This document shows positions 35,719-45,146 of a DNA stretch of 64,000 nt, one piece after another. Location: assembly GCA_934454115.1 (NCBI GenBank), contig CAKSFQ010000006.1:38309-102308 (forward strand). Direction: 5' to 3'. Numbering within the stretch: position 1 is the first letter of the stretch; each line of letters opens with the position of its first letter. This stretch comes from an uncultured Clostridia bacterium (GTDB lineage Bacteria; Bacillota; Clostridia; Monoglobales; Monoglobaceae). The position numbers and the translations under genes are program-made. Under the pieces are notes generated by a model. The model was not told where the DNA came from, searched no databases, and worked only from the letters and a program-made list of their open reading frames with translations.

Positions 35719-38115
35719 TCAGTTTGCGGTGAGATGAACCATGGTGCCGTCAAAGGGCGCCAGATTGGTCTTATCCTTCCAGACAAAGACCTTGATGGAT
35801 TTGCCCGCGGCTTCACCGCAAACATTCACCAGCGCGGAGGCAGCGGCGCTCGCACGCGGCGCAACGGTTACCTCATTTGACAGTTCCACCGACTCTAACA
35901 TGTCGCCGTCATAGACTGCCAGAACCAGAACCGCGCTTGCCGCCGCATCGGTGTCATTGTAAAACAGCGCGTTTGCCGTAAGGTTCCCTGTAGTAACTGC
36001 GGACACGGGGTTTCCTGCCTCGTCGGTAAGGGTCAGCTCTGCAAGCTGCAGCACCGGCGCTACCGTTTTAAACTTCAGATTGTCCATCACATAAAAGCTG
36101 TTCGATTTCCAGTTATAAATCCGCAAGTTATAGAAGGCATCCTCGCCGTTTTTGATGGGCTGACTGTCCACAAGAAGGTTGCCGTCCACATATAACGAGC
36201 AGATCTTTGTACCAAGGTCAAACGCAAAGCGCAGATGATACCATTTTCCGGGGGTCATGGCATAACGGCCGCTGTATCCGCCGATTCCGGCGCCGCCGCT
36301 CTCAATGTTAAAGCCCTCCGCTTTGGTCGCATTGTTCCCGACCAAATTGGTCGAAACCCCGTAGGACTTATTCACTTCTGTACTCGGATCGCTGCCGAGA
36401 TAAAAATCCGCCTCCATCACATAGCCGGTATCGGCGCAGCTGTTCGGCCGCGCGATCTGAAGATACGGCTGCGCGCCCGACGCCCCGTGTGCAACCTTCA
36501 GCGCCGCGCCGTGCGCCTCGTCAATAACATTCTCGCCGCTCAGCAAGGTAATCGTTCCGGCATTTTTCACCAGCTGAACATCCGTCGGCACGCCGTCCGA
36601 AAAATCGGTGTCGATAAACGCCGGATTATACTTTGTCGTATCCAGCTTTGAAAGCCGCACATTATCGATGGCGTATTCGCCATTCTTCTTCCAGTTATAG
36701 ATGCGGAAGTAAGCAAAATCCGAAACCGCTGCCGGGAATGCGTAATCCTTTGCAAGCAGTTCTCCATTCACCGAGAGACTGTATACCGAATTTAAAATAT
36801 CAAACTCCAGCTTGAGCGAATACCACTGTCCCGGCGTTACCTCTTTCAGCTTTACATTCTTTGAGCCGTTCGGCAGGCCGATATAACCGTTTTCAATATT
36901 AAATCCGTTGACCTTGGTGTTGCCGTCCTTGCTGACAAAGTTGGTGGACACGCCGTACTCGGCGCCGGGGCGGAAGTCTGCCTCCAGCACGTAGCGTGAT
37001 CCCGGCGCACCGCCCTGAAGCACCAAATACGGGCTGCTGCTGTCCTGTGCTGCAACACGCAGCGCCTTGCCGTGTCCGTCCGCGGTACTGTCAACACATT
37101 CAATGGTGCCTGTATTTGGGGTAAGTCCGATGGACGGCGGAACTACTCCATCATCAAAGTTTGCGTCAATCACCGAGAGCCACGATGCTGATGTTGCCGC
37201 GCCGCTGTATGTTACATGGACTGTTACGGCATCGGATTTTGCCGTAAGTCCTGCGCTATCGGTAACCACTGCATAGATCGAAAGATCACTGTTGCCCTGC
37301 GGTGTATAGGGTACGGCATACGGCGCCTGATAACAGGTGCCTGTTTTTTGGTTGTTGACATAAAAATCTACCTTCTCGATTCCGGCGGTCGCACCCGTCT
37401 GTGCCTGGATCGAAACGGTCTCGCCGGAGGTGACGGTTCCGCCGCTCACCGGCGCGGTGATCCGAACGGTAACGTCAGAGCTGTTTTGTGCAATAAAGCG
37501 CAAGTTATCCACGTAAAAATCGCTCGTCCATGAGAAGAGAATCATCCGCTGAAAATCCGTCAGCGAAGAAGTGATGGTATATCCCTTGGCAAGGCAGGTC
37601 ATGGCAGAGCCGCTCTCACCCACATAAAAATCATATTTCTTGGTATTGGGATAGATAACCAGCTTGGTGCTATACCAAACATTTGCCTGATAGCTCACAC
37701 CAAGTTCCTTGGTTGTTCCGTTGTCCTTGGCCTTGAATTGACCGCGGTCAAGCATAGGGCCGTCTGTCCAGCCGCTCTCAAAGACAAAGTTGAAACCGCC
37801 GGCGGTGTTACTCAGCGCATAAACATCCGCCTCTACAACGTACATCAGCGCGCCCTTTGCATCGTTTGTCATTTTCGCCTGCTGACCGGCGGCCACTTTC
37901 ATGCTCAAACCATGCGCATCGTCCACCGTTTCGGTTACGAGCGTGCCGGTATTGGGGAAAACCGTATTCGGAACCCCATTTTCAAAATCTGTGTCCACCA
38001 TAACGATGTTTTCGTTTGTCTCCGCCGCCATGATCAAGGACGGGCACCATACCGTCAGAAGCAAGCACAGGGTGAGGCATACCGCGGTTGTTTTTGCAAA
38101 AAATCTTTTCATCAC
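35719..38115 (-). CDS. Secreted modular protein with three repeated LamG-like modules
   Basis: 798 residues. Signal peptide about 1-31. Three copies of the module that also occurs in the neighbouring 792-residue protein: about 38-205 (degenerate), 315-490 and 500-690, each ending in FRIYNWK/LRIYNWK-DNVRL. An Ig-like domain (about 212-305, VDFYVNNQKTGTCYQAPYAV) separates the first two. The end (about 695-798) is a beta-sandwich similar to that of the neighbour. No enzyme motif is visible. The regular arrangement and the neighbouring lyase suggest binding of the same polysaccharide. Confidence 0.75.
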   Translation of the reverse strand: MMKRFFAKTTAVCLTLCLLLTVWCPSLIMAAETNENIVMVDTDFENGVPNTVFPNTGTLVTETVDDAHGLSMKVAAGQQAKMTNDAKGALMYVVEADVYALSNTAGGFNFVFESGWTDGPMLDRGQFKAKDNGTTKELGVSYQANVWYSTKLVIYPNTKKYDFYVGESGSAMTCLAKGYTITSSLTDFQRMILFSWTSDFYVDNLRFIAQNSSDVTVRITAPVSGGTVTSGETVSIQAQTGATAGIEKVDFYVNNQKTGTCYQAPYAVPYTPQGNSDLSIYAVVTDSAGLTAKSDAVTVHVTYSGAATSASWLSVIDANFDDGVVPPSIGLTPNTGTIECVDSTADGHGKALRVAAQDSSSPYLVLQGGAPGSRYVLEADFRPGAEYGVSTNFVSKDGNTKVNGFNIENGYIGLPNGSKNVKLKEVTPGQWYSLKLEFDILNSVYSLSVNGELLAKDYAFPAAVSDFAYFRIYNWKKNGEYAIDNVRLSKLDTTKYNPAFIDTDFSDGVPTDVQLVKNAGTITLLSGENVIDEAHGAALKVAHGASGAQPYLQIARPNSCADTGYVMEADFYLGSDPSTEVNKSYGVSTNLVGNNATKAEGFNIESGGAGIGGYSGRYAMTPGKWYHLRFAFDLGTKICSLYVDGNLLVDSQPIKNGEDAFYNLRIYNWKSNSFYVMDNLKFKTVAPVLQLAELTLTDEAGNPVSAVTTGNLTANALFYNDTDAAASAVLVLAVYDGDMLESVELSNEVTVAPRASAAASALVNVCGEAAGKSIKVFVWKDKTNLAPFDGTMVHLTAN

Positions 38116-38183
38116 AACAATCCTCCTTGTATGATATTACATTTGATTTATCCGGGGGGCGGAGAAAAACCTCCGCCCATTTT

Positions 38184-41100
38184 TTATTTTTCGCCTTTTG
38201 TCAGCGCGCCGAACTCGGTCACGCTATTCCACTGGTTGTCACTGTTTCCGCTTCCCACATAACGAAGATACCGGCCGGATGTGCCGCCCTCGATCTCCAC
38301 AATCTCATAATCGTCGGCGATCATGGACGACTTGCCCGTATACACCGTCTTAAAGTCTACGCCGTCATTGGAAACCTGCAGGCTGAACCGATATATACGG
38401 CTGCCGCTGTTCATCCACGCCAGGCAAACCGCAGAGATGCAAACGCTCTTTCCGTAGTCTAGCTGAATCCACTGATCGCCCTCTGCCGCCCAGCGGGTAT
38501 CCAGCTTTTCATCCGTCACGTTGGCCTCGACATTCAGCGGCTCCGGTACGGCGCTGGCCGTTGCGCGCAGCGGCTCGTATCTGTGATAGCCCTTGACATC
38601 CTGCAGCGGACCGGTACGAAGCAGCGGAATCGTCTGGAACGTCACGGTATAGTAACTGTACCGTTCGGGCGATGCCGGATTGTAAACCTTAAACTTCGTC
38701 ACGCCGTCCTGTGCCGTACGCTCAACCGTCAATCCCTCCTGCGCCTTTGCGGTAACCTCCGGTGCGGTATCTCCCTCATTCAGCTTTTGCGTATAATCCT
38801 TTTGCTTGGGATTAAAGTCCGCAAGTGGCACGCCGCCCACTGCAATCTCAGTCAGCTGCGGCATTTCTTCCAGCGTTCCGTCTGGAATCGACCAGTCGGC
38901 CATCGGGATGTCCTCCATCACGGTATTGCCGGCCGGCTCATCCGCCGGGGTCAGGCGCATCTGAATCGTCACATTGCCGGTCGCCTTCATCTTGGCGTAC
39001 AGCTTTTTGTAGTTGGAGTTGTCCGCCTGTCCCTCTGCAACCGGGGATGTTGCAAGCGGTACAGCCTGCATGTCGCCCAGCTCATAACCGGGCACATTGG
39101 CAGTAAATTCAAGTTTCATCCGTTTGCCGTTCTGGGTCAGCATCGCGCCGTAGTCGGTATATTCGATCTCGACGCCGGCCGGCATATGCATAAACCAGTA
39201 AATCTCAGAATTCGGCGATACCAGTCTGATTTCATCCCGTACCGTGAAGCTGCGGCGGTTGTTGTCCATCTTATAGCCGCGCTTGTATTCCTCTGCGCCG
39301 GCATAGGCGTCGGTCAGGTTCAGCACGGCAAAGCCGCCCTTATCCTTTGATTCGATCTTTTCGACCTTACAGGTGGAATCCACCATACCGCCGGTCTGAT
39401 CCGGGTTGATCACCACACAGTTATGTCCCTCGGCACGAACGCGGTAAACCAACTCGCGGTTATTGATATACTGCGACACGTTATAGGTAAGATCGTCCGA
39501 TCCGAGATCTAACGCCCACTTTTCGCCCAGGCCGTAGTACACAAAGCTGCCGCTGTCGACATGGTAGTGGTTGACCTTTAGCCGGCCGCCGTGGAAGGAA
39601 CCGAACATCTCCTGCGGATCGTTCCAGTCACTGTGGAAGTTGACAAGCTCTGTCCCTGCAAAATAGGAATCCGGCGGCATATTGATTGCGCCGTCCGGGA
39701 CGGAACTGTCGTAAAACAGTACATTAAAGACCCAATAGCCGGACGCGTTGCCAAACTGCTGATACCGGCTGCACATCGCCTGGGTAAGACCCGGATCGTG
39801 AAACCGTTTGCCAAGCCAGAATGCCCAGGGCAGAACCAGGTTTCCGCTGCCGCTGTCGTGGTAGCCGTTCGAGCCCTCCGGGCTGTCTACCGTAAGAACA
39901 TATGAGCCGGTCTTTTCCATACCCTTTGCACAGGAGAGGTTATAGTCCGTGCCCAGCGCACTCTCCAGTGCGGACAGGTACATGGTGGTATACTTTAAGG
40001 CATAATCCCAGTAATTGGGTCCCTCATCATAGCCGCCGTCCGGGGCAAAGGTATCAAAATAATATTCCGTACCCCGTACGCCGTAAGATAAAACCTGGTA
40101 GCAGATGTCCGGTCTGACGTCCGCAATCGCAAGTGCGCCCAGGCCGACGCCGCCGCTGCACACAACATTCCAGTTCATGGTGGCGTTTGCCCAGACCGTG
40201 CTGGAGCCGCCAACGCCGGTATATTCATTCAGCGCCGGAGTCAGCGCCATCTCTACCAGTGCGTCCTCCATCACCTTGCGCTGCTCTGCCGACCACGCGT
40301 CATAAATCCAGTCATAGCCCATGGCAACCGCCGCGGACATCTCGCCGACATCCAAAAAGTGCTGTACATTCCAATCCGGGAAACTGCAGACCGCGCTGAG
40401 CTCCACCCACGCCCGATCTACATACTTTTGATCGCCGGTCATCTGATAAGCAAAGCCCAGATTTTGGAGATTGACCAGCGCACGGCGGCTCTGCTGCAGC
40501 AGACGGAAGCCTTCCAGCTTATGCTGCGCCGGCTCGGTAGATAACGTCCCGTCCGCCAGGCGGATGATATCGTCCACCCATCCTTTGACAACGGTGTTTT
40601 CATTCTCCTTCCATTGCCGCCGAATCCGGTCAAAGTCCGCCTTGGTTGCCATCACGCGCGGATGGCCGGCAGCCTTTTTGGTAAGATCCGCCTGAATCTG
40701 TTCGGCCGACGGGCGGTCATAGGTGAGATAGCCGTTGGCAACCACCGCCTGCGTATCCGTCATACGGACGGCGCTGTCGGAGATGATGGCAAGTCCGTGC
40801 TTGTCATAAAACATCTTTTTGCCAAGGCCGTCCTCTAAAACCGAACGCATCGGCACCATGCCGTAATCGCCGGAAAGCGCCGCCGCGCAGTCGGCCTGTA
40901 CCTCCTTGCCGCCGACCTGCATCTTATCGGAGCCGACCGGAATGGAGATATTGTCGCCGAGCAGGATTTTTTGTCCCTCTTCCTGCCAGCCGACATCCAG
41001 ACCCAGTGCGTTGCCGAGCGCCCTGGCGGAGATTAAGATGTTGCCGCTAAGGTCGTATTCCACCGGCCCTGTCAGTTTTGACTTTTCATTGTTTTTATAA

Positions 41101-42488
41101 AGCGTGCCGGAGCTGGTCTGTATCGCCAGCTTGCCGCGCAGAAGATTGATCCCCTCGGTGCTGTCCGGGAAGATCGAACCCCTTGTCGTGGGATCCAGAT
41201 CCGGCAACTCGTCCAGAACGGTCTTACTGTTGTACATTCTCAGATTATCAAACCCAAAGCTGCCGTTGCCGCCGGCAGATGCTAAGTGGCAGCGCATCAG
41301 GCTGATCTCGCCGCTGAAACGGTCGCGGTTTTGCATGGGGACGTTTTCATAGGCAAGGTTACCGTCCACATACACGTCCACCGTCTTTTGCACCAGGTCA
41401 AACCGGGAAGCCAGGTGCAGCCACCGTCCGGAGGCAAGCGTACCAAGCTCCGCCCCGTTGGGGTAAAACATGACCTTGTTGTCACTGTTTACCAAATAAA
41501 TATAGGATAGTACGCTGCTTGGGTCACGGAAGTAAACCTCCAGCCGCGCTCCCTTTTTCGGCAGGGTGAGATCCATCTCCAGCACCAGATACCGGGACGT
41601 AATCGAGCCGGAATAATCCATGTGCATATCATCCGTGGAATTTTTCGTCATTACCAGGTACTTGTTTCCGTTTTCCTCAGTCTGAAAGCCGAACTCGTTA
41701 CTCTTTTTTGCCATGCCCATCGACAAAGATCCCTTTTCGTAGTCATCCAGCAGATAATAGGTCACCGCGCCGTTGTCCTCCGGCTCCTGATACGCGATCA
41801 CATCCGCATTAAACGCCTTTTTCGGAAAATCGGTGCGCAGGGTATCGCCGCTGTTAGCTCTCAGGTTATCCACATACAAACCGGACTTTTCCTCCATCGG
41901 AATCGCCGCCAGCTTGACGCCCTTAATCTCGCCGATTCCGGCCTTGAATTTGATGCCGGATGCCGCCTCTCTGCCGTTGATGTAGACCGCGTACCGGCTG
42001 TTGGCACGGTCACAGGCAACCGTCACCGTGGTGAATCGGCCGACGGAAATTCCGCCCACCGGCTTTTCCTCGTGGGTGAAAAGGCCGCCTTCAAACCGTC
42101 CCTCTTCGTCATAGCTTCCCTTATAGGTAAGCAGCGTCTGCTCTGCGCCGCCCGTATCGATCAGGGTAAGACTGACCATTACGGGCGCGCCGTCAAACAT
42201 CATGTCGGCGCTTACGGCAAATTGATCCGCAGTGTCAGAAAATTCTGCCGTGACCTTAGAGCCCTGGGAACGCGCCGGCAGATAGAGCGCCTTATTGGTG
42301 TCGGACAGTTCTACCGCGCGCACGCCGTCCTCTCCCTCAATGCTGAGATAATCCGGCGCCGCGTTGGTTACCGTATCTTCAAAGGTCTCGTTGAGCAGGA
42401 TTTTTCCGCGTTCCGCCGCAGAGACGGGCAGCGCATATCCTGCAAAGGTGATGGCTGCCGCCGTGAGCCATGCAATCCATTTTTGCAT
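38184..42488 (-). CDS. Large secreted heparinase II/III-type polysaccharide lyase
   Basis: 1434 residues. Signal peptide (about 1-24). Two LamG-like modules (about 28-215 and 240-440), a copper-amine-oxidase-type stalk domain (about 452-575, ISARALGNALGLDVGW), then an (alpha/alpha) toroid (about 590-890, VGEMSAAVAMGYDWIYD, NATMNWNVVCSGGVGLGALA, DEGPNYWDYALKY) and the heparinase II/III beta-sandwich (about 930-1170, FHGGRLKVNHYHVDSGSFVY with the conserved His and Tyr). A cadherin-like strand region and a C-terminal F5/8 discoidin domain (about 1290-1430, LDTRWAAEGDQWIQLDYGKS) follow. It would cleave uronate-containing polysaccharide by beta-elimination; substrate unknown. Confidence 0.85.
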   Translation of the reverse strand: MQKWIAWLTAAAITFAGYALPVSAAERGKILLNETFEDTVTNAAPDYLSIEGEDGVRAVELSDTNKALYLPARSQGSKVTAEFSDTADQFAVSADMMFDGAPVMVSLTLIDTGGAEQTLLTYKGSYDEEGRFEGGLFTHEEKPVGGISVGRFTTVTVACDRANSRYAVYINGREAASGIKFKAGIGEIKGVKLAAIPMEEKSGLYVDNLRANSGDTLRTDFPKKAFNADVIAYQEPEDNGAVTYYLLDDYEKGSLSMGMAKKSNEFGFQTEENGNKYLVMTKNSTDDMHMDYSGSITSRYLVLEMDLTLPKKGARLEVYFRDPSSVLSYIYLVNSDNKVMFYPNGAELGTLASGRWLHLASRFDLVQKTVDVYVDGNLAYENVPMQNRDRFSGEISLMRCHLASAGGNGSFGFDNLRMYNSKTVLDELPDLDPTTRGSIFPDSTEGINLLRGKLAIQTSSGTLYKNNEKSKLTGPVEYDLSGNILISARALGNALGLDVGWQEEGQKILLGDNISIPVGSDKMQVGGKEVQADCAAALSGDYGMVPMRSVLEDGLGKKMFYDKHGLAIISDSAVRMTDTQAVVANGYLTYDRPSAEQIQADLTKKAAGHPRVMATKADFDRIRRQWKENENTVVKGWVDDIIRLADGTLSTEPAQHKLEGFRLLQQSRRALVNLQNLGFAYQMTGDQKYVDRAWVELSAVCSFPDWNVQHFLDVGEMSAAVAMGYDWIYDAWSAEQRKVMEDALVEMALTPALNEYTGVGGSSTVWANATMNWNVVCSGGVGLGALAIADVRPDICYQVLSYGVRGTEYYFDTFAPDGGYDEGPNYWDYALKYTTMYLSALESALGTDYNLSCAKGMEKTGSYVLTVDSPEGSNGYHDSGSGNLVLPWAFWLGKRFHDPGLTQAMCSRYQQFGNASGYWVFNVLFYDSSVPDGAINMPPDSYFAGTELVNFHSDWNDPQEMFGSFHGGRLKVNHYHVDSGSFVYYGLGEKWALDLGSDDLTYNVSQYINNRELVYRVRAEGHNCVVINPDQTGGMVDSTCKVEKIESKDKGGFAVLNLTDAYAGAEEYKRGYKMDNNRRSFTVRDEIRLVSPNSEIYWFMHMPAGVEIEYTDYGAMLTQNGKRMKLEFTANVPGYELGDMQAVPLATSPVAEGQADNSNYKKLYAKMKATGNVTIQMRLTPADEPAGNTVMEDIPMADWSIPDGTLEEMPQLTEIAVGGVPLADFNPKQKDYTQKLNEGDTAPEVTAKAQEGLTVERTAQDGVTKFKVYNPASPERYSYYTVTFQTIPLLRTGPLQDVKGYHRYEPLRATASAVPEPLNVEANVTDEKLDTRWAAEGDQWIQLDYGKSVCISAVCLAWMNSGSRIYRFSLQVSNDGVDFKTVYTGKSSMIADDYEIVEIEGGTSGRYLRYVGSGNSDNQWNSVTEFGALTKGEK

Positions 42489-42504
42489 TTATCTTCCTCC
42501 TCCT

Positions 42505-45126
42505 TTACTCATAGATCACCAAAAGCTGACCCTGAAAGTGATTGTTATGCCGCAGAACAGCAAAGCTTGGATCATCCGACCGGAAGGTCCTGACCTCATT
42601 CTGAGTGCCGATTCTTATATTGTCCCGTTTGGTGTCCACCACCACGATGCTGCCCGGCATCGAGAAGTTACATAACGATCCCCAGCTGAAGTTTGCCGTC
42701 TCCTGCGGATTGCCCGTCTTGGACAGGTACAGGTAACCGCCTTCCGCACTGTAAATCCTCCCCATATGGTAGCCTGCCTCATGGTTTGAAGTAGTTGCGT
42801 TAAAAATTCCGCTGTTAACCGGGCCGTCCGCGCCGTCATAATCCACCGTGATCGAGCGAATCTCACCGTTTGGGTAGGTCAAAAACCGAATAATATCGCC
42901 GCGGCTTAAGATCTTGCCGGACGGCTTTTCGATCGACACGTCCTCGGCGGCAAGATAACTGGTATAGGCGCCGTTTATAATCATGTGAATCTCGTGATAA
43001 CCGCCCTCACGTTCTGCCACATAGTCTACCACGGCAGAGGAACGGTTGTTCATATTACTGTCAAAGGCGCTGTCGCTCCGATACACCAGTGCGCCGGCGC
43101 TGCCTACCCGGTTTAAATCATAAATCTCCATCGGATAAGCCGTTCCATAATACAGGTTTAAATCCGAACAGGTTACCACCGCATAAGCGTCATCCTGACT
43201 CTTGCTGCCGTTTGGATCGGTAGGCGTCACAAAAATCACACTGCTGCCGATGTTGGCATAGGGGAAAAGCATTCTTGCGTTGCCGCGCCAGGTGGGCGGC
43301 GTGGTATAGGTATACCGGGTAAGGCTGTTATACGGCTCCTTTTCCTCTCCGATTGCCGTGCTGCCGGCAGCGACAATCTCTGCGGTGTCAATACGGCGGA
43401 TTTTACCCTCTCCGTCTAACTGATACCGTACCAGCTGCGGTGTTCCTACCGCATTTAAAACCAAATTTTCGTCCGACGAAACCCGCCCGTTATTGTCCAG
43501 GTAAATTTTTTCTGCCAGCGTGAGTTCCTGGATTTTGCCGCTTTGGGTCAGCATTCTGACCCGTGCCGTGCGTGAGAATCCGGGTTCTACTGCACTTTGG
43601 ATTAAAAATCCATAGCTCATCGCGTTGTTTCCAGGCGTCAGCGAAACCAAACGCCCGTTATCGGAAGCAAAAACCGCCTTCATGCCAAGCTTAATCGGAA
43701 AGTTCGCCAAAAGGTAGGCGGACGCCTGATAGGTCTTTCCGTCAATCTCTATCTCACTTTCCTCAGTGCGCAGCGCGGTCACCGATCCCGAAACACTGCC
43801 AGTCACCGGCCGGATTTCCACAAACATGTTATCCTGTGCGGCCTTGACTGCCAGCACGTCACCCTGGCCGTACTGCTGCCAGTAGATACTCTCGCCGCTC
43901 TCGTCCACGGCGCGGATTTCTGCATCCTGCTCACCAAGGTTCAGCGTTTTGCCGGTGTACTGATCGTAGATTTCACGTTCCATGTCATTGGCGCTCTGCA
44001 CCACAAAGTAGTCGGTCTGTTCCACCCAGATGACGTCATAGACGTTATCGTCATTGTTATCTACCAGGGTGATTTCCGTTTCTAAGGTTGTAATGTTCAC
44101 ACCGCTGTGCTGCGGCAGCGCACGGCCGTTAAAGATAAAATCATAGCCCCGAAGGAGGGTGTACTTCTTCGGCTTTTTTGCGTCCTCTTCATAGACTGAG
44201 ATCTTTTGACCCTCAAACTCTGCGATATCGTCACCGCAAAAGGTGATGCTGCGGTTTTGATACGGCACGGCCGCTAAAATCTCATCCTTTGCGTCACCCT
44301 CGCGATAAAGGGCAATCACATTCCGGCCGAGCAGCGCCGGATCCGGCCGATTTGCCGAAAAGCTTCGGTCATCGATGCGGAAGGTGTCTGACTTCAGCGT
44401 ATCATCCGGGCCGGTCAGTCCGCTGTACGGCGTAGCCGTCACAATGCCCCGTACCTCTCGAATCCGATGATACACGGTAAGCAGGCTCTCGCCCGGAACG
44501 GCGTCATAGGTCTTTTTTTCTCCCAGCGCCCGAAGCTGCAGCATATCCGCCGACAAAATACGGTAAAGCAGCACGGCGCCGTCCCGGAAGGACAACGTTC
44601 CCTCCGTCGAGATGCCATTGTCAAATTCTAAGTCACCGGCAATACGGCGGTATGCAGCCTTTGTGCCGCCCTGCGCCTCTGCCTTGACCCGATAGCCTGC
44701 GGCCGATACGCCGAGAATCATTGCATCCTCATAGGATATCGGTTCATCCGCCGAAAATTTAGAAAGTCTTGTCAGATAGTTTCTCTCAAACAGAGACTGT
44801 ACCGCCCGTGCCGCCCAATGGTTTTTGGGTACACTGTCCACGCACTGGGTGTCAGCTGCCGCCGTCACTTCCATTCCGGCTGCCGCCGCCAGCGTATACG
44901 CAAACACGGCATAAGTCATACTGTCTCCCTCGCCGGGGGTAAAATAGGTATCGATGCCAAGCGTCTTAGTCAGCTGCTCTGCCAGCTGATAGTAGGTGTC
45001 CGTCTCTGCGCTCTGCGCTGCCGTCTCCTGTTCCGCGGCGCCGGCCGGCGCCGCTGTCAAAAGCAGCGCCAGGGACATGGCAAGGCACAGCGCCGGTCTT
45101 AATATCATTTTATATATGCTTTTCAT
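42505..45126 (-). CDS. Large secreted S-layer-type protein (SLH-like N terminus)
   Basis: 873 residues. ATG 45126 is preferred (AGGAG 9 bp upstream; the ATG at 45132 is in another frame and meets a stop at once). Signal peptide about 1-30, ending AGA. The first 170 residues contain weak SLH repeats (YAVFAYTLAAAAGM, NHWAARAVQSLFERNYLTRL). The remaining 700 residues are repeated beta strands with many ID/ITF turns (EIEIDGKTYQASAYLLANF, IEKPSGKILSRGDIIRFL) and no recognised enzyme motif. It could be a wall-anchored scaffold of the neighbouring lyase. It is 20 bp after the smaller SLH gene and 16 bp before the lyase gene. Confidence 0.7.
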   Translation of the reverse strand: MKSIYKMILRPALCLAMSLALLLTAAPAGAAEQETAAQSAETDTYYQLAEQLTKTLGIDTYFTPGEGDSMTYAVFAYTLAAAAGMEVTAAADTQCVDSVPKNHWAARAVQSLFERNYLTRLSKFSADEPISYEDAMILGVSAAGYRVKAEAQGGTKAAYRRIAGDLEFDNGISTEGTLSFRDGAVLLYRILSADMLQLRALGEKKTYDAVPGESLLTVYHRIREVRGIVTATPYSGLTGPDDTLKSDTFRIDDRSFSANRPDPALLGRNVIALYREGDAKDEILAAVPYQNRSITFCGDDIAEFEGQKISVYEEDAKKPKKYTLLRGYDFIFNGRALPQHSGVNITTLETEITLVDNNDDNVYDVIWVEQTDYFVVQSANDMEREIYDQYTGKTLNLGEQDAEIRAVDESGESIYWQQYGQGDVLAVKAAQDNMFVEIRPVTGSVSGSVTALRTEESEIEIDGKTYQASAYLLANFPIKLGMKAVFASDNGRLVSLTPGNNAMSYGFLIQSAVEPGFSRTARVRMLTQSGKIQELTLAEKIYLDNNGRVSSDENLVLNAVGTPQLVRYQLDGEGKIRRIDTAEIVAAGSTAIGEEKEPYNSLTRYTYTTPPTWRGNARMLFPYANIGSSVIFVTPTDPNGSKSQDDAYAVVTCSDLNLYYGTAYPMEIYDLNRVGSAGALVYRSDSAFDSNMNNRSSAVVDYVAEREGGYHEIHMIINGAYTSYLAAEDVSIEKPSGKILSRGDIIRFLTYPNGEIRSITVDYDGADGPVNSGIFNATTSNHEAGYHMGRIYSAEGGYLYLSKTGNPQETANFSWGSLCNFSMPGSIVVVDTKRDNIRIGTQNEVRTFRSDDPSFAVLRHNNHFQGQLLVIYE

Positions 45127-45146
45127 TCCATTGCTCCTTTCATCCG

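Noticed and set aside
42615..42866. Other-strand and other-frame ORFs within the large GC-rich surface protein genes
   Set aside because: GC-rich genes give long spurious frames in all phases. None has a ribosome site or recognisable domain, and each is covered by a gene with a signal peptide and family motifs.
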